Origin: a bacterium
Lineage (GTDB): Bacteria; Cyanobacteriota; Vampirovibrionia; Gastranaerophilales; Gastranaerophilaceae
Direction: 5' to 3'
NCBI GenBank assembly: GCA_017505585.1
Contig: JAFVOZ010000003.1
Span: 1-36,145, forward strand
DNA: 36,145 nt
Positions 29,539 to 36,145 of this stretch are shown piece by piece. The position numbers and the translations under genes were made by a program. How positions within the stretch are numbered: position 1 is the stretch's first letter; each line of letters opens with the position of its first letter. The notes under the pieces were generated by a model. It saw nothing but the letters and a program-made list of their open reading frames with translations. It was not told the origin of the DNA and did not search any database.

Positions 29539-30413
29539 TAGAAATCCAAATTCATTTTAGAGAATTGCACGATTTGGTTTTTGCCTTTTTGTTTAGCATT
29601 ATATAGCGCGTGCTCTGCATATCTGATGATTGAGTTTGCATCTTCTTCCATATTGTCCAAATATGGGTATGCGCTAATTCCGCCTGAAATTGTAACAGGG
29701 TGCGCTTCTTCTTCGTTTGCAGGAATAAATTCCATTTTTTCAATATCTTTTCTAAATCTTTCAGCAAAAATGAAAGCATTTTTCTCATCTGTATTTGGCA
29801 AAAGAAGCATAAATTCTTCATCGCCATAACGAGTAAGCACATCTTCTTTTCTTATTAAACCTTCAAGCATTTGAGCAATCTTTTTAAGCAACACATCGCC
29901 CCAATCGTAGCCATACATGTCGTTTACGGTCTTGAAGTAGTCAATGTCAAACAAAATGCAAGAAACTGAACCACCATATCTTCTTGCGCGAGAAATTTCA
30001 CTTTCAAGCCTGTGGTGAAGATATTTTCTGTTATATAGCCCTGTAAGCTCATCTGTCATCGAAATTTTCTTCGCAATGTTTCTGTAGCGAATAATTTTAG
30101 ACATCGCCTTAACGCGAACCTCAAGTTCTGTTTCATTAACAGGTCTTTTAATAAAATCATAAGCTTCCGCCCTAATTGTCATATTGGCAGGAATTTCATC
30201 CACAACACATAAAAGCGAAGTTTCGAATTTAGTAACTTCTGTCACTTGTTTAATTTTATCTATGCTTGTGTCTAAAATCACAACCGCAGGATTTAATTCT
30301 TTATATCCTAAAATATTATCATCAGAAAATACTCTAACATCAAAATCATCGAGATTTGAAAGAGCATCTACTAAGGTGCTTTTACCGTCGCGTGCATAGA
30401 TTATAACATTCAT
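29538..30413 (-). CDS. diguanylate cyclase with degenerate receiver domain
   Basis: This codes for 291 residues, with AAGGAG before the ATG. Residues 1-105 resemble a receiver (V-V-I-L-D-T-S with a possible Asp, D-F-I-K-R-P-V with the Lys) but the N-terminal acidic pair is missing, so phosphorylation is doubtful. The cyclase domain is otherwise standard: D-E-L-T-G-L-Y-N-R-K (121-130), F-D-I-D-Y-F-K-T-V-N-D (155-165) and an inhibitory R-K-E-D site (188-191). The signature, however, is G-D-E-E-F (197-201) where G-G-D/E-E-F is usual. The metal-binding acidic residue is kept; the second Gly is Asp. It should make cyclic di-GMP if that change is tolerated. A membrane segment is absent. Confidence 0.93.
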   Translation of the reverse strand: MNVIIYARDGKSTLVDALSNLDDFDVRVFSDDNILGYKELNPAVVILDTSIDKIKQVTEVTKFETSLLCVVDEIPANMTIRAEAYDFIKRPVNETELEVRVKAMSKIIRYRNIAKKISMTDELTGLYNRKYLHHRLESEISRARRYGGSVSCILFDIDYFKTVNDMYGYDWGDVLLKKIAQMLEGLIRKEDVLTRYGDEEFMLLLPNTDEKNAFIFAERFRKDIEKMEFIPANEEEAHPVTISGGISAYPYLDNMEEDANSIIRYAEHALYNAKQKGKNQIVQFSKMNLDF

Positions 30414-30441
30414 AACTTACTCCTTCATAAAGACACTTGTC

Positions 30442-30450
30442 ATTATACCA
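30442..30450 (-). promoter_or_regulatory. extended -10 promoter of the cyclase-hisF unit
   Basis: On the minus strand TGG-TATAAT (30442-30450) is an extended -10 element, about 30 bases before the ATG at 30413, with AAGGAG between. No convincing -35 box is seen, as expected for this type. Confidence 0.6.
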
Positions 30451-30557
30451 TATTTTTATAAAAAAAATTAGAATATATCCTCTATTTACACCATTTATTT
30501 CACTTTCAAAAGTTTTAAACTAATAATACAGAATTTTCCCCATAGGAGACAATAAAT

Positions 30558-31718
30558 TTGGCAACCCCATTAAGAAGCCAAAGTTCATTGGAATATTCTA
30601 ATGTTCGCACGCGAAAAAGTGCAATTATTAGAAGATTTCCAAAAAAGAAGGTAGTAAAAAAGAAGAAATTCAGCATTCTTGGTGCAGTAAAATTTTTAAT
30701 TAGCACTGCGTTTGTTGGTGCCGCTGCGTACTATACAATCCCGTATAATTATTATCATTTTATTGAACCAATGTTTGTGAATCACGTTTTAAACGCAAAA
30801 ATAAACTATGACGTGGCTCCGCTTGTTGCGCCCACAACTTCTTACATATCAAATGCAGTGATTAACCAAACTCCGATTTTGTTGCCGATTAAGCACGCTT
30901 CATACGGACTTGCCCCAATTATTCCTATTGCACAGAATGTTAAACTTACCAAACATCTGGAAAATATAATTAAAAACTATCCTCAGTTTGAAACTTCGGT
31001 TTTTGTTTTTGATTTCACAACCGGCACAACAGTTGAAATCAATTCAGACAAAGCAATTCCATGTGCCAGTATGATAAAAATCCCGATTTTATTTGAATTA
31101 TTCAGACAAATTGAAAACAATAAAAATATGGAAATAACTGACAAAGTTATTTTTGAAAAACTTTATAAAACCTCAGGCTCAGGTAATCTTCAATATTATC
31201 AAGATGATTTTGAGACCACGTTTAATAAAATGGCAGAACTTATGATAACAGATTCTGACAACAGTGCAACAAATCTACTTCTTGACTATATTGGCGGGAA
31301 AGATAATATGAACCGCGCTTTCAGATATTGGGGTTTAAAAAATTCCGAAATGCCCCATTTTCTCCCTGACCTTGAAGGCGGAAATAAAATGAGCACAAGG
31401 GACTTGGGAACTCTAATGTATAACCTCGATAACCCTAATTTTTTAAGCGTCAGAAGCAGAGAATACATAAAAGATTATATGGGAGCAGTTAAAACCAACA
31501 CACTTCTCCCACAAGGGCTTGAAGAAGGTTCTATCATCTACCATAAAACAGGTGATATCGGAACATACGTGGGTGACACCGGCGTTATCTATACAAAAAA
31601 CGGTAAAAAATACATTGCTTCAATTATCGTCAAAAGACGATATAACGACCACGCAGCAAAAGGCTTTATACAAAAAATATCGAGCACAATTTACAAAAAC
31701 ATTGAATACGGAATTTAA
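30558..31718 (+). CDS. membrane-anchored class A beta-lactamase-fold serine hydrolase
   Basis: This codes for 386 residues from a TTG at 30558, behind AGGAGA. A strongly basic head (P-K-K-K-V-V-K-K-K-K) precedes one membrane segment (about 40-60), leaving the enzyme outside. The hydrolase domain (about 125-385) has all three motifs of the class A/PBP-like fold: S171-M-I-K174, S-D-N (233-235) and H-K-T-G (329-332). The omega-loop glutamate that deacylates penicillins is not in a recognisable R-x-E-x-x-L-N, so I would not call it a resistance enzyme. A role on peptidoglycan or a related peptide or ester bond is more likely. No ORF overlaps the 140-base upstream region, which holds promoters in both directions. 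Confidence 0.85.
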   Translation: MATPLRSQSSLEYSNVRTRKSAIIRRFPKKKVVKKKKFSILGAVKFLISTAFVGAAAYYTIPYNYYHFIEPMFVNHVLNAKINYDVAPLVAPTTSYISNAVINQTPILLPIKHASYGLAPIIPIAQNVKLTKHLENIIKNYPQFETSVFVFDFTTGTTVEINSDKAIPCASMIKIPILFELFRQIENNKNMEITDKVIFEKLYKTSGSGNLQYYQDDFETTFNKMAELMITDSDNSATNLLLDYIGGKDNMNRAFRYWGLKNSEMPHFLPDLEGGNKMSTRDLGTLMYNLDNPNFLSVRSREYIKDYMGAVKTNTLLPQGLEEGSIIYHKTGDIGTYVGDTGVIYTKNGKKYIASIIVKRRYNDHAAKGFIQKISSTIYKNIEYGI

Positions 31719-31720
31719 TT

Positions 31721-32371
31721 TTAATGTTTGAAATCAGGAAATAACATAAGCTCGCCGTTATCAGTGCGCCAACGGAGCCAGCCGGTTTTTTGCACATTAT
31801 CATAATTTAATAATTTCACCATAACAAAATTCCCGCTAACATACCAAGGTGAAATATGTTTTGGATATTCAAACTTATCAACAGACTGCGAACCCGAAAA
31901 AGGTTGTGCAAAAAGAATTTTATCTTTCTTTTTCACATCTTTAAACAAATAAAGCCCGTGACGCCTGCCAAATAAATTCAAAAACTTTGCCCAAGTGTAA
32001 AAAATAGTATCTTCATTAAGCTTCACCCAACCAAAGCTACTATCGGGCTGATTACAATAAACTTGCGCCCAACCTTCTTGCTCATCTTCCGCCACCAAAA
32101 AAGCGTATTTCTTTTCAGGGTAAAAAGCAACGAAGGGACTGTTTTCACACTCTTTGGAGTCACATAAAATTTTGTTGCCCTCTGTTTTTATCTCAAAAAT
32201 AATCTCAGAAAAAACATTTGGCTCGCGGTGCACCAAAATTTCACCAGGCACTTGCACAACCCCAATCCCCCAGTGCTTTTGCGCAAGAGAAGTTGTCGGA
32301 AGTTGATAAAAGGCACTTGCCACATTTTGGAAAAATAAATAAATCAGGAAAAACAGAGCTATTTTTTTCAT
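31721..32371 (-). CDS. exported protein with SH3-like domain
   Basis: This codes for 216 residues with a signal peptide (M-K-K-I-A-L-F-F-L to V-A-S-A-F, about 1-20). The mature part begins with a segment where strands alternate with short loops (G-E-I-L-V-H-R-E-P-N, E-G-W-A-Q-V-Y, F-G-W-V-K-L), the usual look of a bacterial SH3 domain, and a second similar stretch (S-G-N-F-V-M-V-K-L-L, T-G-W-L-R-W-R-T). Two cysteines, C74 and C79, could form a small disulphide. Such proteins often bind the cell wall. The start overlaps the dxr stop by four bases (ATGA), so it is translated together with dxr; the link to isoprenoid synthesis is unclear. Confidence 0.72.
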   Translation of the reverse strand: MKKIALFFLIYLFFQNVASAFYQLPTTSLAQKHWGIGVVQVPGEILVHREPNVFSEIIFEIKTEGNKILCDSKECENSPFVAFYPEKKYAFLVAEDEQEGWAQVYCNQPDSSFGWVKLNEDTIFYTWAKFLNLFGRRHGLYLFKDVKKKDKILFAQPFSGSQSVDKFEYPKHISPWYVSGNFVMVKLLNYDNVQKTGWLRWRTDNGELMLFPDFKH

Positions 32372-33513
32372 ACAGACATTATAACATTTTTTCTAATTTC
32401 TTCATCAACCATAAATATTTCATCTAAAGTCGGATTTTCAATTAAATTATGTTTAGACATTTCTCTTTCAACAATGCAAGCAATATCTAAAATATTAATC
32501 TTTGATTCTAAAAATAAGCCTACCGCAACCTCGTTTGCAGCATTCAAAACAACAGGCATTGTGCCACCTATTTCTCCTGCATTAAACGCAAGGCTAAGAC
32601 AAGGAAATTTTTCTAAATTCGGCTCAAAAAAAGTAAGTGTCTGATTTAAGAAACTGAAACTTTTGCTCTCAATTCCTTCCAGGCGAGTGGGGTATGTAAA
32701 CGCGTATTGAATCGGAATATGCATACTTGGATTGCCAAGTTGCGCAAGGGTAGAGCCGTCTTTATACTCGACTGCGCTGTGGATTATGCTTTGCGGATGA
32801 ACCACAACATCAATTTTATTGTAGGGAATACCAAACAAATGATGGGCCTCAATCACCTCTAGGCCTTTGTTCATAAGGGTTGCACTGTCTATTGTAATTT
32901 TTTTACCCATAGACCAATTTGGGTGGTTAAGCGCGTCTTGCACTCTTGCGGTTTCAATTTTTTCTTTTTCCCAATTGAGGAAAGGTCCGCCACTTGCAGT
33001 TATTACAATTTTTTCAACAAAATTAAATTTGCCGTCCGAGCACTGAAAAATCGCACTATGCTCACTATCCACAGGAAGCACTTTAACATTGTGCTTTTTT
33101 GCAAGCGGCATAACGATATCGCCTGCCATAACAAGAGTTTCTTTGTTTGCAAGCGCAATGTCAATTCCACATTTAATGGCTTCAATTGTTGGTTTCAAGC
33201 CAGCCTTGCCGTTTGTTGCAGTAAGGAGCATATCTGCTTCTTTGTTTGTTGCAATTTCAAGCAGACCTTCATCTCCTGATACAACTTTAATTTCAGGAAA
33301 TTCTGATTCCAAAACTTTAGCATCTGAATAATCCGAAACACAAACCATTTTAGGCTTAAACTTTTTAATTTGTGCTCTTAATTTTTCGATGTTTTTAGCA
33401 CAAGCAAGCCCCAAAACCTCAATTTCACCTTCAAGCTTTTCAACAACCTCAAGCGCTTGAGTGCCGATTGAACCGGTTGAACCCAAAATTGTAACTTTTT
33501 TCTTGAAATCCAT
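32368..33513 (-). CDS. dxr: 1-deoxy-D-xylulose 5-phosphate reductoisomerase
   Basis: This codes for 381 residues, full length. Dxr converts DXP to MEP with NADPH, the second step of the non-mevalonate isoprenoid pathway. The NADPH-binding loop is G-S-T-G-S-I-G (11-17). L-A-N-K-E-T-L-V, V-D-S-E-H-S-A-I-F-Q (metal-binding Asp and Glu), A-S-G-G-P-F and M-N-K-G-L-E-V-I-E-A are all intact. The start is the only sensible one. A promoter with an extended -10 ends eight bases upstream of the ATG. It is divergent from the YhaM-like gene and overlaps the exported SH3-like gene at its end. Confidence 0.98.
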   Translation of the reverse strand: MDFKKKVTILGSTGSIGTQALEVVEKLEGEIEVLGLACAKNIEKLRAQIKKFKPKMVCVSDYSDAKVLESEFPEIKVVSGDEGLLEIATNKEADMLLTATNGKAGLKPTIEAIKCGIDIALANKETLVMAGDIVMPLAKKHNVKVLPVDSEHSAIFQCSDGKFNFVEKIVITASGGPFLNWEKEKIETARVQDALNHPNWSMGKKITIDSATLMNKGLEVIEAHHLFGIPYNKIDVVVHPQSIIHSAVEYKDGSTLAQLGNPSMHIPIQYAFTYPTRLEGIESKSFSFLNQTLTFFEPNLEKFPCLSLAFNAGEIGGTMPVVLNAANEVAVGLFLESKINILDIACIVEREMSKHNLIENPTLDEIFMVDEEIRKNVIMSV

Positions 33514-33521
33514 AAGTTTAT

Positions 33522-33550
33522 TTTATACCAAAAACTTTGACAGAAGGCAA
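33522..33550 (-). promoter_or_regulatory. dxr promoter with extended -10
   Basis: On the minus strand TTGCCT (33545-33550), 17 bases, then TGG-TATAAA (TATAAA at 33522-33527). The ATG lies eight bases further (33513), so the leader is at most one or two bases and no Shine-Dalgarno is present. Another candidate leaderless transcript. Confidence 0.5.
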
Positions 33551-33571
33551 AATTTTTGGTTAAATGAGGGT

Positions 33572-34393
33572 ATGGACTTGAATGCAAATTACGAAATTAT
33601 AACTTTTTCAATTGGGGACACAAAAGCAGGAACAAAGATGGGCAAGATGCAAATTCGCAACCTATCTGATAATTCCACACTAAATTGTGTTCTTTGGGAA
33701 GAAGCAATAAACAGAATTGATGAAAAAAAATTCCGCACGGGAAATATTATTAAACTAAAATCAGCAACGTTTAATGAAAAGTTTAACAATTGCAACGTTG
33801 TTTCTTTTGATTTGGTTGAAGAAGCAAAACTCGGCGTCCCCGAAGATGTACGGGAAAAAATGTTTGCGGATTTAATCTCTGAAATTGAAAAATTTAAAGA
33901 TGAAAAAATCAGAGATTTTGTGAAAAATTTACTCACTCAAAACGCAGAATTATTCAAAATTATGCCTGCAGCAAAAGCAATGCACCATAATTATTTAGGC
34001 GGGCTTTTAGTGCATACAACAGAATGCTATGAATTTGCCAAAATGCTTTATCCAAAATTAAAAAACATCAATGAAGATGAGCTTTATGCAGCTTGCATTT
34101 TGCACGATTTAGGAAAAATATACGAATATTCAATCAACACCGAAACAGGCGCGATTGAATATAACGATAAATTCAAAAAAGATTGGATAACACACTCGCA
34201 ATACGGGTTCACAATTTGTATGTCAAACGGTTTTGATAAAATTGCAAAAATGATTGCAGCTCACCACGGAAGAGCGGACTGGGGTGCACTCATCGACTTG
34301 AACGAAAAAGATTTAGAACCGTTTTATTATATAGTGCACCACATTGATGACTTAAGTGCAAAATTCGGAAAAATTAACGTTAAAGACATTTAG
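33572..34393 (+). CDS. YhaM-like OB-fold/HD-domain 3'-5' exoribonuclease
   Basis: This codes for 273 residues from the ATG at 33572, just after GAGGG; the longer reading from 33461 would overlap dxr and is rejected. Residues about 10-85 are an OB-type nucleic-acid-binding domain (G-K-M-Q-I-R-N-L-S-D, C-V-L-W-E-E). The HD domain follows with all metal ligands: H-H-N-Y-L-G-G-L-L-V-H-T, I-L-H-D-L-G-K-I-Y-E-Y, H-S-Q-Y-G and I-A-A-H-H-G. This order is that of YhaM/CBF1, an RNA- and DNA-processing 3'-5' exonuclease best known from Bacillus. It is probably the first gene of an operon with the two that follow (gap 11 bases, then an 8-base overlap). Confidence 0.9.
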   Translation: MDLNANYEIITFSIGDTKAGTKMGKMQIRNLSDNSTLNCVLWEEAINRIDEKKFRTGNIIKLKSATFNEKFNNCNVVSFDLVEEAKLGVPEDVREKMFADLISEIEKFKDEKIRDFVKNLLTQNAELFKIMPAAKAMHHNYLGGLLVHTTECYEFAKMLYPKLKNINEDELYAACILHDLGKIYEYSINTETGAIEYNDKFKKDWITHSQYGFTICMSNGFDKIAKMIAAHHGRADWGALIDLNEKDLEPFYYIVHHIDDLSAKFGKINVKDI

Positions 34394-34404
34394 AGAGGTT
34401 TTTT

Positions 34405-35088
34405 ATGAAAAAACTTTTTGGAATAATTTTATTCGGCTTACTTGCAACAAGTAGCGCATTTGCATATCAATTTCAAGCAGGCACCGGAACGCAAAGACTG
34501 GAGCGCGGAACAATTATCGAGCTTGAAATGGCAGAACCTATTACAACAAGAGATTATTCTACGGGAGATCTTTTCACGGCAACCGTTGTTGAAAATGTTA
34601 AACAAAACAAAAAAACAATTCTTCCCTCAGGAACACTTGTTCGCGGAAGTATTGGCGAAGTTCAGCCTTCAAAAAGACTCTCTCGCGCTGCAAAAGTGGC
34701 ATTCACTTTTGATCACATTGTAACACCTCAAGGAAGACAGCTTCCAATGCGTGCAGCATTATGTTCTTATTTTAAAATCACACCTGAAGGTTTTGTGACA
34801 TCAGGCGGAAACTATGGAACAGCAATTGCTCATAATTGGGAAAAAAGCGGAGAATACGTTCAAAAAGCAACCAAATGGGGGCTAAACTCTGGTGAAAAAT
34901 TATTCACAGGGGCGCAAATTATAACCGTGCCCGTGGGCGTTGCAGGTGGCTTGGTTTATAGCGCAGGCTATTTTGTGTTCGAAGCAATAGCAGACCTTAT
35001 CAGAAAAGGTGACGAAGTCATTATTAACCAAGGTCAAAGGTTTAACATCATGTTGCTTGATTATTTAGACGTGCCTGCCAATGAATAA
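34405..35088 (+). CDS. exported beta-rich protein of unknown function
   Basis: This codes for 227 residues, with GAGAGG before the ATG. A signal peptide (M-K-K-L-F-G-I-I-L to S-A-F-A-Y, about 1-20) is followed by a beta-rich domain: R-G-T-I-I-E-L-E-M, T-G-D-L-F-T-A-T-V-V, L-P-S-G-T-L-V-R-G-S-I and A-A-K-V-A-F-T-F-D. This layout (G-T, G-D/Q-x-F/L-x-A, then a G-D/G-T turn) matches the frameshifted protein at 1097-1602 and vaguely the soluble part of TrbI/VirB10. A glycine-rich hydrophobic stretch (V-P-V-G-V-A-G-G-L-V-Y-S) lies near 175-195. It ends eight bases inside the CinA-like gene. Function unknown. Confidence 0.75.
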   Translation: MKKLFGIILFGLLATSSAFAYQFQAGTGTQRLERGTIIELEMAEPITTRDYSTGDLFTATVVENVKQNKKTILPSGTLVRGSIGEVQPSKRLSRAAKVAFTFDHIVTPQGRQLPMRAALCSYFKITPEGFVTSGGNYGTAIAHNWEKSGEYVQKATKWGLNSGEKLFTGAQIITVPVGVAGGLVYSAGYFVFEAIADLIRKGDEVIINQGQRFNIMLLDYLDVPANE

Positions 35089-35581
35089 AACCAAAATTAA
35101 TCTAAAAATTAAAGAAATAGGCGAGTTTATAAATTCAAAAGGACTAAAACTTGCAATTGCAGAAAGTTGCACGGGCGGGCTCATTAGTTCGTATTTTACA
35201 GATGTTTCAGGTGCTTCAAGCTATATTGAAAATTGTTTTGTTGTGTACTCTGAAAGCGCAAAAAACAAAATTTTAGGGGTAAAACCCGAAACACTTGAAG
35301 AAAATGGAGTTATAAGTGAAGCTGTGGCACTTGAGATGCTAGAAGGGTTAAAGGAACGTCACGGCGCAGATTACGCCATTTCAACCACAGGAATTTTAGG
35401 GCCTGATGATATTTTATTTAAGGACAAACTCTTGCCAAAAGGCTTGGTTTTCATTGGACTTATGACACCAAACAAAACAACTTGCATTAAATATATCTCA
35501 AATTACGCAAGCCGTGAAGAAGTTAAAGTTAATATCGTCTGCAAGGCTATTCAAGAGTTTCATAATTTTATTTCAAAATAA
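35081..35581 (+). CDS. pncC: CinA C-terminal-type nicotinamide-nucleotide amidase
   Basis: This codes for 166 residues, i.e. the C-terminal domain of CinA alone, as in E. coli PncC. It deamidates NMN to nicotinic acid mononucleotide for pyridine-nucleotide recycling. The family motifs are L-A-I-A-E-S-C-T-G-G (with the catalytic Ser), Y-S-E-S-A-K, E-N-G-V-I-S-E-A-V-A and S-T-T-G-I-L-G-P. In the last motif the family usually has T-G-I-A-G-P, so the Leu is a mild deviation. No N-terminal molybdopterin-binding domain is present. Translated from an ATG eight bases inside the previous gene. Confidence 0.9.
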   Translation: MNKTKINLKIKEIGEFINSKGLKLAIAESCTGGLISSYFTDVSGASSYIENCFVVYSESAKNKILGVKPETLEENGVISEAVALEMLEGLKERHGADYAISTTGILGPDDILFKDKLLPKGLVFIGLMTPNKTTCIKYISNYASREEVKVNIVCKAIQEFHNFISK

Positions 35582-35622
35582 TTATTCTCTTTTCATTAAC
35601 TTTTGTAACAGCTATTTCAAAA

Positions 35623-35660
35623 AACCTCAAGTTTCAAAAAAAAGAAACGATATAGGGGTT
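35623..35660 (+). promoter_or_regulatory. imperfect hairpin in the leader of the last gene
   Basis: AACCTC (35623-35628) can pair with GGGGTT (35655-35660), and GTTTC (35631-35635) with GAAAC (35644-35648), across an internal loop. It sits between the CinA-like stop and the ribosome-binding site of the last gene. I cannot assign it to a known class; it may be a terminator remnant or chance. Confidence 0.2.
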
Positions 35661-35699
35661 ATTGAAGGTTACACATTTTTTTGAAAGGAGACAATTATT

Positions 35700-36145
35700 G
35701 TGTCGGTTGGCGAAAACATTAAAACATTTTTTCAAGGATTTTTACATCATGGTTTAAAAGCAGGTAAAGCTGCAATTCAAACAGACGGGATTATTGGCGG
35801 AAAAGCTGCATTAATCAAATCAAAAGAAGCAAAAGAATTAGCGGAAGCCAAAACCAATGAAAACGAACAAGTTGAAGTCTCGCTCGAAAAAGAAGTTATA
35901 GACACAAAACTTGAAACAATCAATGCAAACCAAAGCTCGTCAATTGTTGCACCGCAGAAACCTGGCGAAGATAATACAGCTATGGTCCTAGAAGAAATCG
36001 GAAAAGAAGTAGGAGAGCTACTAGAAGAGAATACAGCCGCCGAAAGCACCACAAAGGGCCCAATAGGTAAATTTTTAAAAGGTGTAATAAACTTCTTCAA
36101 AAAAGCTGAAGAAACAATGCCGGATATAAAATTAGAACCACCAGT
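35700..36145 (+). CDS. hypothetical protein, 3' end cut by the window
   Basis: The frame runs from a GTG at 35700, after AAAGGAG, without a stop to the end of the window (148 codons). It starts M-S-V-G-E-N-I-K-T-F-F-Q-G-F. An amphipathic N-terminal region rich in Gly, Lys and Ala (L-K-A-G-K-A-A-I-Q, G-G-K-A-A-L-I-K-S-K-E-A) leads to a long acidic middle (E-V-S-L-E-K-E-V-I, E-E-I-G-K-E-V-G-E-L-L) and a basic hydrophobic patch near 125-135. There is no signal peptide. I do not recognise the family. Confidence 0.65.
   Translation, partial: MSVGENIKTFFQGFLHHGLKAGKAAIQTDGIIGGKAALIKSKEAKELAEAKTNENEQVEVSLEKEVIDTKLETINANQSSSIVAPQKPGEDNTAMVLEEIGKEVGELLEENTAAESTTKGPIGKFLKGVINFFKKAEETMPDIKLEPP

Noticed and set aside
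30558-31718. An antibiotic-resistance beta-lactamase
   Set aside because: No clear omega-loop Glu motif, membrane tethering and a chromosomal housekeeping setting argue against it.
33461-33571. Upstream extension of the YhaM-like protein
   Set aside because: It would overlap dxr and does not resemble the family; the ATG at 33572 follows GAGGG.
35777-36100. A 107-residue minus-strand open frame
   Set aside because: Ser- and Phe-rich antisense reading of the acidic last gene.
1-36145. CRISPR array, insertion sequence, prophage or toxin-antitoxin pair
   Set aside because: I saw no spaced direct repeats, transposase or integrase motifs, or phage genes. The XRE regulator has no toxin-like partner.

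Overview
The window is clearly AT-rich and densely packed with genes on both strands. It looks like chromosomal DNA of a bacterium with an outer membrane: there is a two-partner-secretion outer-membrane pore with its exoprotein, a lipoprotein, many signal peptides and the MEP isoprenoid enzyme Dxr. Protein style, TTG starts, and a recurring short N-terminal motif ending in F-x-G or F-G on otherwise unrelated proteins make me think of the non-photosynthetic sister group of cyanobacteria (Vampirovibrionia/Melainabacteria, Gastranaerophilales type). That placement is inference from memory, not a search. I see no insertion sequence, CRISPR array, prophage, or rRNA gene.

Layout. 1-10,100: a partial YgjP-like metallopeptidase, tRNA-Ser(GCU), a frameshifted exported protein facing an XRE repressor over twin operators, and six proteins that begin with the N-terminal motif. 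Three of the six are recognisable enzymes: a tandem cytidine-deaminase-fold protein, an HExxH metallopeptidase and an agmatine/peptidylarginine-deiminase-fold protein. A serpin-like lipoprotein, a type II secretion/type IV pilus GspF/PilC protein and a membrane protein lie among them. 10,174-16,141: small exported or unknown genes, then a minus-strand housekeeping run of a TPR protein, rsgA, tRNA-Cys(GCA), a PadR regulator and a DUF512 radical-SAM protein. 16,215-25,157: a TpsA haemagglutinin-like exoprotein divergent from its TpsB pore; tpsB is followed closely by a histidine kinase, a CheY-like regulator and a degenerate GspE/PilB-type ATPase. 25,179-30,413 (minus strand): two tandem paralogous exported proteins, a pentapeptide-repeat protein, two orphan NarL-type response regulators, hisF and a diguanylate cyclase overlapping hisF. 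30,558-36,145: a membrane-anchored class-A-beta-lactamase-fold serine hydrolase, an exported SH3-like protein, dxr, a YhaM-like HD nuclease, an exported beta-rich protein, a CinA/PncC amidase and a gene running off the end.

How it fits together. The most interesting signal is the N-terminal motif: roughly M-[K/N]-I-[S/T]-P-[I/A]-K, a short variable stretch, then F-x-G or F-G within the first 13 to 29 residues, with no hydrophobic signal peptide. It sits on proteins with no common fold, concentrated in the first 10 kb. I read it as a candidate uncharacterised targeting or export tag for a set of small-molecule and protein-modifying enzymes. The second system of note is the divergent two-partner-secretion locus, whose pore gene appears to be transcribed with its own phosphorelay and a pilus-type ATPase that has lost canonical motor motifs. 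At least one promoter, and possibly three, places its predicted start of transcription at or next to the start codon, suggesting leaderless mRNAs.
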